From Bacteroidales bacterium (GTDB lineage Bacteria; Bacteroidota; Bacteroidia; Bacteroidales; UBA10428), in NCBI GenBank assembly GCA_016935615.1, contig JAFGQO010000093.1:1-51995 (forward strand): a DNA stretch of 51,995 nt. The letters are read 5' to 3'. A model generated the notes under the pieces. That model saw only the letters and a list, made by a program, of their open reading frames with translations, was not told where the DNA came from and made no database searches. Below, in pieces: positions 34,344-42,581 of the stretch (position 1 is the stretch's first letter; each line of letters starts with the position of its first letter). A program made the position numbers and the translations under genes.

Positions 34344-35711
34344 CTACAGAGAGTCTATGGCTTCATTGGTGAGGGCGATCAGTTTGTCATAGTTCTCTTT
34401 CAATACATTTGTTTCCGATCCATTTTTCATCCTGCCAAAGGTATACCGGATGCGCGCCCAGGATTTTATTATGAATCTTCTGTAGGCAAGAGCAAAAATA
34501 CCGCTTGAAGGTAACGTTACAATATACAATAGTTTTAACCACCAGAAAGGAATAAAAATCAATGCGAGAACAAAGAGTATCAGGTAGTATACAATTATCA
34601 GGACAAAACCTGCCCCCCATTTTGCTGTACTGTGAAACTGCGTATCCTTAATATTTTTCTGCAACAGCGGAGGCAGGAAAAAATGCGGCCAGTTATTGAA
34701 CAATCCGAGCACAACAAGTGGCAAAGCCGGAACAGAAATAATTATGCCCAGAACATTCAGCAGGATGCCGTATCTTCTCTTTTGGGCTACCCAGTCTCTG
34801 AAGTTCAGTTTTTTTCTCAACTCCATGTACTTTTTGAAAACCGAGTTCATTTTCTCAATTTTCTCCGGATTTTTCTCAAGACACTGATCAAGCTTTCTGA
34901 TCATGTTTTTGTCAGCCAGATACTTGTTATACAGGCTATTACCCCGGAGACCCATTCTTTTTCGCATTGTTTCACCATAAATGCTTCGCAATCCCATGTA
35001 CAAATCATAGTATTCTACAGTTTCAATGTGAATTGTCAGTTTTTTCAGTTCGTCAGAAAGGTGATCTCTTAGCCGGTTCATTGCAATTGCAGGATTTTCT
35101 TCATATTCCTTCCAGTATTCACAAACCTCAATAGGATCACCAAAAATTATAAATTGTGTTTGTCTGAATTTCCGGTAATGACCATAATCTATACAGGCCG
35201 GTACGATCTTCACTCCGGGTTGAGATTTATATTCTTCCTGGGCTTTGAAGGCAATTCTGAAAATGCCTTTTACAAGGGGTCTGATACGACGCTTATCTCC
35301 ATGATTCCCTTCAGGATAAAGACAAAGAGGATTGATCTTATTGCGAAGAATACTTGTTGTTATATCAAATATCTCATCATTTTTTTGAAGTTGGGAACGT
35401 CCGTCGCGTATTCTGTATACCGGAAGAATTTTCAGGAAGGTCAAAACTTTTTTAACCAGCTTGCTGGTGAATACATCTGCACGTGCCAGAAAAACAGTCT
35501 GAAACTGATTGATGCCTGCTACCAATGAAAGCGCGTCCATCAAGGCATTCTGATGATTAGGCGCAAAAATTACCGGTTCGTTCCCGGGTATTTTCTCAAC
35601 ATGTTTCACCTCGATCCTTCGATAAAAAAAATTATGTATCGGTGTCACAAGAAAGAAATTCGTGCACCAGTACAACAGCGACCAATGATCTATAGTTTCC
35701 CTTTTACTCAT
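34344..35711 (-). CDS. PlsC-like glycerolipid acyltransferase with C-terminal membrane domain
   Basis: 455 residues. N-terminal acyltransferase domain (about 30-230): block I is NHQNALMDAL with five rather than four residues between His and Asp, a variant seen in some GPAT/DHAPAT-like enzymes; block II FLARADVF; block III LYPEGNHGD; block IV FGDPIEV. A helical middle (about 240-320) precedes two or three membrane segments (LGIIISVPALPLVVLGLF, GFVLIIVYYLILFVLALIFIPFWW). It probably acylates a glycerol-phosphate or related acceptor at the inner membrane. Substrate not determined. It is in line with the SDR and VOC genes. Confidence 0.85.
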   Translation of the reverse strand: MSKRETIDHWSLLYWCTNFFLVTPIHNFFYRRIEVKHVEKIPGNEPVIFAPNHQNALMDALSLVAGINQFQTVFLARADVFTSKLVKKVLTFLKILPVYRIRDGRSQLQKNDEIFDITTSILRNKINPLCLYPEGNHGDKRRIRPLVKGIFRIAFKAQEEYKSQPGVKIVPACIDYGHYRKFRQTQFIIFGDPIEVCEYWKEYEENPAIAMNRLRDHLSDELKKLTIHIETVEYYDLYMGLRSIYGETMRKRMGLRGNSLYNKYLADKNMIRKLDQCLEKNPEKIEKMNSVFKKYMELRKKLNFRDWVAQKRRYGILLNVLGIIISVPALPLVVLGLFNNWPHFFLPPLLQKNIKDTQFHSTAKWGAGFVLIIVYYLILFVLALIFIPFWWLKLLYIVTLPSSGIFALAYRRFIIKSWARIRYTFGRMKNGSETNVLKENYDKLIALTNEAIDSL

Positions 35712-35742
35712 GTTTTTTTCTCTCAGTAGATAAAATTACACT

Positions 35743-35750
35743 CAAAAGTA
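35743..35750 (-). promoter_or_regulatory. candidate -7 element for the acyltransferase gene
   Basis: On the minus strand TACTTTTG matches TAnnTTTG and ends 32 bases upstream of the ATG at 35711. No TTTG box at the right distance, only a T/A-rich stretch. Confidence 0.3.
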
Positions 35751-35768
35751 AATAATTCTGTTTTTTTT

Positions 35769-36722
35769 CTAATCCTTAGGTTTCCGTTTTGACCATATTC
35801 CTGCTATTGTCAATCCAGCCAGGATATGCCATATCCCCCACCAGGCGGCAATAAATGCCATCCCACCATTTGCAAGATCCACAGGAAAAATTTTAGGATT
35901 GAACAACAATGCCAGGGCAAGTCCCGAGTTTTGTATTCCGGTTTCAATAGTTATTGTTCTTTTGTCAGCCTCTCCGCAATGAAAAGCGCTTGAAAACATA
36001 TATCCCGACAGAAGTGCTATCCCGTTATGGACAAGCACTATTATAAATATCAAATGAATGTACCTCAAAAAGTACTCGTAATTGCTTCTGAACATTATGA
36101 CAAGAATTGCTGCAAAAATTACAATTGAAATGGTTTTTACAGGTCCGGTTATTTTCAGAGTAAGTTTCCTGAAATAATGATTGAAAAGCATTCCCAAAAG
36201 CAGCGGAATTCCCAACAGAATAATCACGGTCTCAAAAACATATACAGGGTGAATTTCCAGTTCCCTGAGTAAAGAATCTGCATTGATCATACTGATGTAC
36301 CTCGTATACAAACCACCCCAAATCATGAAGTTAAGAGGTGTGAGCAACATAGCGGATATCGTGGCTATGGCAGTAAGTGTAACCGAAAGAGCAGCATTGC
36401 CCCGTGCAAGAGCAGAAATAAAATTGGAGACATTGCCGCCAGGGCAACTGGCAACCAGGATCATTCCCATGGCAACTGCCGGTGTTATAAAACGGTTAAA
36501 GATCACAATCAGAATAAACGTCACGGCTGGCAGAAGCAGGAACTGGGAAACAAATCCGATGAAAGGAAGTCTTTTATTGTGCCAGATGCTTTTAAAATGT
36601 TCCGGTTTGATCTGCAGGGCAACACCGAACATGATAAATGCCAGTGTGAGATATAGAACAAGAATTCCTTCCGAGCTGAAATTTAAACGGATTTCGTCTA
36701 AAACCTTAAGAGATTCATACAT
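35769..36722 (-). CDS. bile acid:sodium symporter family transporter
   Basis: 317 residues, about nine or ten membrane helices. Family motifs: GVALQIKPEHFKSIW (first cytoplasmic loop), LVASCPGGNVSNFISALARGNAALSVTLTAIAT (the crossover helix with Na+-binding Asn and GGNVSN), and TIETGIQNSGLALAL (second crossover with E-x-G-x-Q-N). These residues form the two sodium sites in the BASS/SBF fold. The substrate in bacteria may be an organic acid, a pantoate-like compound or a sterol; it cannot be told from sequence. It is divergent from the flavin reductase gene and upstream, on the same strand, of the acyltransferase. Confidence 0.9.
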   Translation of the reverse strand: MYESLKVLDEIRLNFSSEGILVLYLTLAFIMFGVALQIKPEHFKSIWHNKRLPFIGFVSQFLLLPAVTFILIVIFNRFITPAVAMGMILVASCPGGNVSNFISALARGNAALSVTLTAIATISAMLLTPLNFMIWGGLYTRYISMINADSLLRELEIHPVYVFETVIILLGIPLLLGMLFNHYFRKLTLKITGPVKTISIVIFAAILVIMFRSNYEYFLRYIHLIFIIVLVHNGIALLSGYMFSSAFHCGEADKRTITIETGIQNSGLALALLFNPKIFPVDLANGGMAFIAAWWGIWHILAGLTIAGIWSKRKPKD

Positions 36723-36809
36723 ACAGGGGGATATTATAACTGATTTGATTTGCTAAATATACATATTTTATAAAAATTGCATCCTGAAAAATATTGTAAA
36801 CTCCGAAAT

Positions 36810-37337
36810 ATGCAAAACATTGACGAAGTATTTCAAAAAACCGATCCCCGGCATCTTACTGATAATTTTATTAAGGTCATTGGCGATGAATGGATGTTAA
36901 TAACAGCCGGGACACCGGACAAATTCAATACAATGACTGCCAGTTGGGGCACGATAGGAATGTTCTGGAATAAACCCGTTGCCATTTGCTTTATAAGACC
37001 AACCAGATATACCTTTGAGTTTGCCGCCAACAATGAGTGTTTTACTTTAAGCTTTTTCACGGAACAAGAGCGTGATATCCTGAATTTTTGCGGAACAAGA
37101 TCAGGAAAGAACATTGATAAAATAGCATCTTCAGGATTACGACCGCTTAAAACACCAAATAATAATATTGGCTACGAGCAATCGCGCCTGTGTATTGAAT
37201 GCAAAAAGGTTTATTATGACGACCTGGATCCTGATCATTTTTTGATGCACGATGCTGACAAAAAAATCTATCCGGAAAAAGACTATCACAGAATGTTTAT
37301 AGGGGAAATAGTGAACTGCTATAGCAAAAAACAGTAA
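36810..37337 (+). CDS. flavin reductase family protein
   Basis: 175 residues from ATG 36810; an upstream in-frame TTG (36777) would add 11 residues that do not fit the family. FMN-binding split-barrel: NTMTASWGTIGMFWNKPVAICFIRPTRYTFEF carries the FMN phosphate-contacting Thr/Ser-W-G and RPTRYT motifs, and FTLSFF and GTRSGKNIDK follow. The C-terminal segment contains Cys-rich CIECKKVYYDDLDPDHF. Such proteins reduce flavins with NAD(P)H or are flavoproteins of unknown partner. It is divergent from the BASS transporter and converges with the DUF362 gene. Confidence 0.9.
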   Translation: MQNIDEVFQKTDPRHLTDNFIKVIGDEWMLITAGTPDKFNTMTASWGTIGMFWNKPVAICFIRPTRYTFEFAANNECFTLSFFTEQERDILNFCGTRSGKNIDKIASSGLRPLKTPNNNIGYEQSRLCIECKKVYYDDLDPDHFLMHDADKKIYPEKDYHRMFIGEIVNCYSKKQ

Positions 37338-37525
37338 TAGCTGTTGAATCGTAGAACTGTGTAATTATTTAGATGTTGAGAAGACCGAAGATGGAAGTCG
37401 GAAGCATAGGGTGCTGGTTATTGGTGAATAGTGGAATCGATGAAATGAAGTGAATCAACAAAGAGAATGTTTATTATATAACCTCAGTTAATCAGTTGAC
37501 CAGTTCTCCGGTTAATCAAATATAT
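37338..37525. repeat. degenerate intergenic repeat, copy C (inverted relative to A and B)
   Basis: Non-coding stretch beginning right after the flavin reductase stop. As reverse complement, 37478-37518 matches 32090-32130 at 34/41 positions and 37380-37401 matches 26867-26888 at 21/22. The order of shared words with copy B is preserved. Read on the minus strand it lies just beyond the terminator of the DUF362 gene, so all three copies sit directly 3' of a coding gene in the same relative orientation. Confidence 0.65.
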
Positions 37526-37531
37526 TATAAA

Positions 37532-37562
37532 AAAAGCCCTCATCATACGGACAAGGGCTTTT
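37532..37562. terminator. bidirectional Rho-independent terminator
   Basis: AAAAGCCCT (37532-37540) pairs perfectly with AGGGCTTTT (37554-37562) around a 13-base loop, with A-run on the left and T-run on the right. It lies between convergent genes (flavin reductase ending 37337 and DUF362 gene ending 37586), 24 bases from the latter, and could stop transcription from both sides. Confidence 0.75.
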
Positions 37563-37585
37563 GATATTATGATCAGGTATACTCT

Positions 37586-40500
37586 TTATTTCGCTATTTT
37601 ATAACTATAACTTTTTTCACCATTTTCTATCAGGAGTATGTATGTTCCCTTTGCAAGGCCTGAAGTGTTGATTTCATTCTGCATACCTGTTAACCTGTTC
37701 TTCAGTTGCAGTTTCCCGTCCACACTGTAAATACTTGCAATACAATCAGAGTGAACCTCTTTCATTTCCACATGCAAGTATTTTCCAAAAGGAACAGGGT
37801 ATATTGTTATCTCATCGGTCTCATTATCCAGAAGCCCTACAGGGGCTGTATCGAAATTCACCGGATTGCCTGTTGCAGCTGTGGTCTGATAGATCTCGAA
37901 TCCCTGTGCATTGTCATATTCACAGACCATTACACGATATGTTGTTCCTTCTGTTAATCCGGACACACGTACACTGTCTAATATTCCGTTATAAACGCAA
38001 TACCAGCCATTGACCTCATCTCCATCACCGAATATTTTTTCAGGCCAGTAATAAGTGCCATGAATAAGCAATATCGTTCCTTCTGTTCCGGCTTTGACAA
38101 ATACCGCCCTGTTATAGCCGGAACCATTAGACCACGTTATTTTTGCAGAGGTACTGCTGATCTCATTTACTGATATGTTGATCGCCTGGTCCGGCAATTC
38201 GGGATTGACCAGTACACCCGGTATATCAGAGAAGTACTCCACACCTCCATCGGTAGCTATCCAGACATGGTCACTAAAATCCTTCTTGATATCGTTAACC
38301 ATAGGATGAATAATCCCTTCATCGACAGTATATTCATACCACCCGGCATCAGTTCTTATCACAAGACCCGAATCGGTGCCAAACCACACATTCCCGTTAT
38401 GATCCACTTCGATGGCAGTTACATTGCTGCTTTTAGAGATCAGATCAAGATCAAAATAATCCCACTTTGCCAGCGGTTTTACTTCGTTGCCTGTGTGCCA
38501 GTACGCACCTTCGGCAGAACCTATCCATTGTATGGTATCCACTACCTTTACCGTATTTACTGTATTGGATAAAAGTCCTGACCAGTCGACACCGTATGCC
38601 GAAGCACCCGTAAAGCCGTCAACATCATCGAACTGATAACGTATGACACCCGCTCCATGGGAAGTAATATAGATCATAGAATCCTTATCGTACGAATCCA
38701 TTGAAGTAAGCTGTACATCGGATATTTCATCCCATTCAAGATTCTCATTGAAGAAAAAGGTCGTATCTGCCCAGTCACTTCCGTGGTAAATACTGATTCC
38801 AGCAGGAGTACCGATCCATCGGTTGTGCCGTATATCAACACCAACAACCCTGATGGAATCATGAATGATATCAATTTCGGGATCCGAATGATTTGTATGG
38901 TATGTTGTCGCAGATGTTACTCCGTCAATAGTATAGCTCAATACCGATAAACCGCTGTCTGTCGCAACCCATACTTCATGACCGTATCCTGTTCTTTCGT
39001 ATGCCAGATCTCTAATATAGCTATTAAGCAGTCCTGCTTCTTTCCCGCCACCGGCAAGTGAAATACTGTCCGTGTTGATCGTATCCCAGTCGACACCGTC
39101 GTAACGGGAAATCCCCATATCGGTGCCAAACCATTTCACGTCGAAAGAGTCAATATGTATGACATTTACTTTTTCGCTCAGTATTCCGCTATTGTCCGGA
39201 TTAAAGAAAGGACCTTTCACATATTTGCTTATCAGTTCAATTCCGCCTCCGGTTCCAAGGTTTCTTGAATATTGTTTATCGGTTGCATTGTTCCAGTGTT
39301 CGTGTGTTCCCAGACTGCCAAGAACCGATCCGTCACCTTCCGGATCATATTGAACAGCCCATTGGGTTGGATCAGCTGCCTGATGTAAAAAGTCATCGGT
39401 AGCTCCAAAGTGTGGGAAAGGTCCATGTTCAGTTGACAGGAAACTATAACCTTCTGTAGGATGATCCACATCGAACTCCTCATAGAGAAAATCAAAACAT
39501 ACAGATTGAACGGCCACAGGATCCTGGGAAAGGAACAATGAATTCGGCCAGTCGTCGTTAAAAGGTGTCATCCGGAATTTAATCGGGGGATGTCCCCAGT
39601 TATACGAACCCCAGATACCGTCAACCAGGTAGAGAATGGTTTTACCTCCCAGGTGCTCGTGTCCCATGATATCTACAAAACAGCGGTAAGCCCCGTATTC
39701 ATCATTCGCCGGTTGTCCGGATTCATGGGCATCGGGTACCGGTAATGTATAATGCATCTCGGATGTTCTTCCGCACAGGGAACCAAAGTGATTCTTGCTG
39801 GTAATCGAAATGCCTGCCCTGTGGTGTTTCTTAAAAACCGGTACATTGATCATATAAGTTGCATCAATGTATGACTGAGGAATATGATGCTCGTATACAC
39901 CGTCACTGTATTTTAATACAGCCTCCGAAGATTCTACGGCAGGAGTTCTGCCTGCCCCGTTCCCCCAGTAAATAACATTTGGGAAATCAGGATATAATCT
40001 ATCATATGTGGCTGAGTTCATAGAACAATTCGGATCGCCTATATGAATATCTGCCTGAGCCACACCAACTACATTGACCAATTGACTCAGCAGTGCATAA
40101 CACACCTGGGGAGAAGTATTCACAGCCGAATTGCCGTTCCATATACCATTTAAATTGATCTTAATGACTATCTTTTCTCCTGCCTGATATCCGATATCAC
40201 CCCTCCCAGATGTGTTGTTGTAATAATGAAAAATGGAATCCCAGGCACTGGCATCAGAAGAAGCACCGGTTAAATTCCGTAAACCATCGGAAAACATGGT
40301 ATTCACAACATCCTGATCGGTGTTTGTACTCATATACCAGTAATCACCAGAGCTGTTTGTGCAATTTTCATTTGTTGCATCTGTATTGTGTTCCCATACC
40401 ACACGCCCGGCGAAGATGCCTTTTGCTTCTCCAATGGGTTCATTTCCCGGTTGTGGCGGCTGAAGATCTTCCAGTGTGACAGCTAATGCAGTTTCATTAC

Positions 40501-40834
40501 GTTCTATTAAGGTGACGATCCCTGCAGGCAAAGCAATCAGCACAAACATAACAGATAAAACGTATTTCGATTGCTTCAAATGAGAATGAGCCTTTTTCAT
40601 AAAAAACGCAAATGTTCCCAGACTGAGCAGGTAGGCAATAAATGAATATGCCATTGGCGCTGCTGCTTTCATACAAGGATAATGGATCCTTGAAGGTTTT
40701 GGAATAATGCGTATCAGCAGCCAGATAGTTGAGGCAATACCCATTATAATAAAAGCGATTTTTGATGGAATTTTGATCCTCTGTAAAAAAGAAATCATTT
40801 TTTTAAGCTCTTTTTTAATATAAATATTTTTCAT
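37586..40834 (-). CDS. DUF362 - beta-propeller - FN3 protein with T9SS C-terminal sorting domain
   Basis: 1082 residues. N-terminus has three hydrophobic segments (about 25-45, 60-80, 90-112). Then a DUF362 region (about 130-500) with YQAGEKIVIKINLNGIW, NVPVFKKHHRAGISITSKNHFGSL and LFLSQDPVAVQSVCFDFL; a two-component-regulator-like propeller (about 555-880) with repeats KWFGTDMGISRYDG, VWVATDSGLSVL, RWIGTPAGISIYHG, VWFGTDSGLVIRTDAGW and VWIATDGGVEYF; an FN3-like domain (about 885-985); and a terminal type IX secretion sorting domain (YPVPFGKYLHV, GLAKGTYILLIENGEKSYSYKI). Three hydrophobic N-terminal segments instead of one signal peptide are unusual for a T9SS cargo. Function unknown. Confidence 0.85.
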   Translation of the reverse strand: MKNIYIKKELKKMISFLQRIKIPSKIAFIIMGIASTIWLLIRIIPKPSRIHYPCMKAAAPMAYSFIAYLLSLGTFAFFMKKAHSHLKQSKYVLSVMFVLIALPAGIVTLIERNETALAVTLEDLQPPQPGNEPIGEAKGIFAGRVVWEHNTDATNENCTNSSGDYWYMSTNTDQDVVNTMFSDGLRNLTGASSDASAWDSIFHYYNNTSGRGDIGYQAGEKIVIKINLNGIWNGNSAVNTSPQVCYALLSQLVNVVGVAQADIHIGDPNCSMNSATYDRLYPDFPNVIYWGNGAGRTPAVESSEAVLKYSDGVYEHHIPQSYIDATYMINVPVFKKHHRAGISITSKNHFGSLCGRTSEMHYTLPVPDAHESGQPANDEYGAYRCFVDIMGHEHLGGKTILYLVDGIWGSYNWGHPPIKFRMTPFNDDWPNSLFLSQDPVAVQSVCFDFLYEEFDVDHPTEGYSFLSTEHGPFPHFGATDDFLHQAADPTQWAVQYDPEGDGSVLGSLGTHEHWNNATDKQYSRNLGTGGGIELISKYVKGPFFNPDNSGILSEKVNVIHIDSFDVKWFGTDMGISRYDGVDWDTINTDSISLAGGGKEAGLLNSYIRDLAYERTGYGHEVWVATDSGLSVLSYTIDGVTSATTYHTNHSDPEIDIIHDSIRVVGVDIRHNRWIGTPAGISIYHGSDWADTTFFFNENLEWDEISDVQLTSMDSYDKDSMIYITSHGAGVIRYQFDDVDGFTGASAYGVDWSGLLSNTVNTVKVVDTIQWIGSAEGAYWHTGNEVKPLAKWDYFDLDLISKSSNVTAIEVDHNGNVWFGTDSGLVIRTDAGWYEYTVDEGIIHPMVNDIKKDFSDHVWIATDGGVEYFSDIPGVLVNPELPDQAINISVNEISSTSAKITWSNGSGYNRAVFVKAGTEGTILLIHGTYYWPEKIFGDGDEVNGWYCVYNGILDSVRVSGLTEGTTYRVMVCEYDNAQGFEIYQTTAATGNPVNFDTAPVGLLDNETDEITIYPVPFGKYLHVEMKEVHSDCIASIYSVDGKLQLKNRLTGMQNEINTSGLAKGTYILLIENGEKSYSYKIAK

Positions 40835-41015
40835 ATCAAAACGTTTAAATGAAAATTGGTTTATTGTTCATTAATAAAAAAATTCTGAAACGGTCTCTTA
40901 AGGACTTAAAGATAAACAGATTTTTGTTTATTTCAGAAATCTCTGATAAAAATCATACGGAAAAACGCTGAAAATGTTGCAAAATAAGGCATTTTCAAAA
41001 CATTGCGCGTGCATT

Positions 41016-41039
41016 GTTTGTTATAACAATTTAACAAAC
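41016..41039. repeat. perfect inverted repeat upstream of DUF393 gene
   Basis: GTTTGTTA (41016-41023) and TAACAAAC (41032-41039) flank an 8-base spacer, with a nested TTGTTATAACAA palindrome. It ends 11 bases before the ATG at 41051. A second inverted pair TGAAAATG/CATTTTCA lies just upstream (about 40971-40999). Possible operator; no T-run. Confidence 0.35.
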
Positions 41040-41050
41040 TCATACTGATT

Positions 41051-41407
41051 ATGAAAGCCATCTGCTACGATTCGAAATGCAATTTATGTTCTGCAATTGT
41101 TTATTCTCTACGAAAAAAAGCCCGGTTGAAAAACATTGAATTAATTGATGTCAAAGATTTTCCTGATGAGAAACATACTTTGCCTGCAAACCTGTCCGGT
41201 AAAGATACCATCCTGTTCATCAACCAAGATACCGCCTATTTTTATTCGGATGCAGTGATCCAATTGTTCATTCAACTGGGAGTGATGTACAGTATTTTCG
41301 GACGGCTTTTGAGTATGGTACCCAAATCAATTCGTGACAAATTGTACAGGTTCATAGCCGGAAACAGATACAGGATATTCGGATCTTCAACCTGTTCATG
41401 CTCTTAA
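41051..41407 (+). CDS. DCC family thiol-disulfide oxidoreductase-like protein (DUF393)
   Basis: 118 residues, thioredoxin-like. Family N-terminus YDSKCNLCSAIV with the CxxC pair Cys10/Cys13 (usually YDGxCxxC), then ELIDVKDFPDE, DTILFINQDTAYFYSDAVIQLFIQLG (the conserved strand with S-D-A) and the C-terminal YRFIAGNRYRIFG. The extra Cys pair CSCS closes the protein. Role in redox chemistry is presumed from the CxxC only. It converges with the DUF4924 gene (12 bases between stops). Confidence 0.87.
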   Translation: MKAICYDSKCNLCSAIVYSLRKKARLKNIELIDVKDFPDEKHTLPANLSGKDTILFINQDTAYFYSDAVIQLFIQLGVMYSIFGRLLSMVPKSIRDKLYRFIAGNRYRIFGSSTCSCS

Positions 41408-41418
41408 CAACAAATTTG

Positions 41419-41961
41419 TTATACGTCTGCTTCCCCATGTTCCGCTTTTTTGTACCAGTTTGATAATAAAGCAAGAAGATTGCTGAATGTTTGCATTGCC
41501 TCAAGCGTCTCACGTGTGATCTCTCTTTTCTTTAAACGCATGAGAAGTAAGGCATACAAAGCAGTAAGACAGGTATCAATTTCATTGACAGGTTCTCTTC
41601 CGAGTCTTTTTTCAATTTCATGGATGTTCGGAGATGCCAGAAAATACTGTTCAAGGTATTTTGTATCCTTTTTATTTACAAGCAATTGTTTGTGCAAGTC
41701 GTTCAAATCATTTATTATGGTGTTTATCATGGCAAGATGACCTGTTTCCTTAATATTTTCTTCATGCATCATTACAATCAGGTTTGCATACCAGTTACTT
41801 ATTTCCTGTTTGATTTTATTGTTGCTCGAAAATTGTGAAATAATTTTTTCTTCAAGCAGATCCATATCAAAATTACATGCCCTGATCGTGTCTTCCACCT
41901 GCCACATATACAAAATATATTCCGCTATATTCTCCTTTCTTTTTTCCTGTGCTATTAACAT
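41419..41961 (-). CDS. DUF4924 family protein
   Basis: 180 residues, all-helical, no signal peptide or membrane segment. The N-terminus MLIAQEKRKENIAEYILYMWQVEDTIRACNFD is the signature I associate with the Bacteroidota-specific DUF4924 family; the rest continues as amphipathic helices (INDLNDLHKQLLVNKKD, ITRETLEAMQTFSNLLALLSNWY). No reaction known. The S4-domain gene lies 11 bases upstream on the same strand, so the two are probably co-transcribed. Confidence 0.82.
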   Translation of the reverse strand: MLIAQEKRKENIAEYILYMWQVEDTIRACNFDMDLLEEKIISQFSSNNKIKQEISNWYANLIVMMHEENIKETGHLAMINTIINDLNDLHKQLLVNKKDTKYLEQYFLASPNIHEIEKRLGREPVNEIDTCLTALYALLLMRLKKREITRETLEAMQTFSNLLALLSNWYKKAEHGEADV

Positions 41962-41972
41962 GGATATATTGT

Positions 41973-42347
41973 TTAACCCTGTCCTTTTAATTTATCTATC
42001 TCCCTTCTTTCTTTTTTCGTAGGTCTTCCGGTTCCCCGTTCCCGTTTAAAGAAAAATGTATCATTTACCTTCAGTTTATCAAGTTCTTCCAGCGAAGTCT
42101 GGTCTTCCAGGTATTGATCGACAATTTTTGCGGATACCCGTTTTTCAACAATTTCCTTTACCTTGTAGGAATACAAAACAGGCGGTTTGCGAACAGTAAC
42201 CTTGTTGCCGCTTCTCAGCTCTCTGGAAGGTTTTGCCGGAAGTCCGTTAACCAGCACCCGTCCACGCCTGCATGCATCGGCAGCCAGTGCCCGGGTTTTA
42301 AAAATCCGCACTGCCCAAAGCCATTTATCAACTCTTACCGATTCCAA
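41973..42347 (-). CDS. hslR: S4-domain RNA-binding protein, Hsp15/HslR-like
   Basis: 124 residues. S4 domain at the N-terminus (about 3-60): RVDKWLWAVRIFKTRALAADACRRGRVLVNGLPAKPSRELRSG, followed by a strand-rich middle and a strongly basic C-terminal tail RGTGRPTKKERREIDKLK. This matches the heat-shock protein Hsp15 family, which binds stalled 50S subunits carrying nascent chains. It lies 11 bases from DUF4924. The name follows general family resemblance; orthology with E. coli hslR is likely but not proven. Confidence 0.88.
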   Translation of the reverse strand: MESVRVDKWLWAVRIFKTRALAADACRRGRVLVNGLPAKPSRELRSGNKVTVRKPPVLYSYKVKEIVEKRVSAKIVDQYLEDQTSLEELDKLKVNDTFFFKRERGTGRPTKKERREIDKLKGQG

Positions 42348-42581
42348 TTTTTTCTTACAAAATAGGGTATTCTATTTTTTATTAGCAACCTCTTTCGGCT
42401 ATTTTTCATGAGCAGGTCATTCAAATCTTTCTTTTTCAGCTGCATTATCACATGAGATTATAGTGATGAATATCATAAGATTCAATTCCGATGTATATCT
42501 ATCTTTATGTAATGTTAACAAAGCTTTTTGAGAGTTGTTTTGAATGCTCTAACTTTAAAATACCATAATATACTCTGAATC

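Noticed and set aside
36283..36756. 157-codon plus-strand ORF
   Set aside because: Antisense to the bile acid:sodium symporter gene, whose own motifs are complete.
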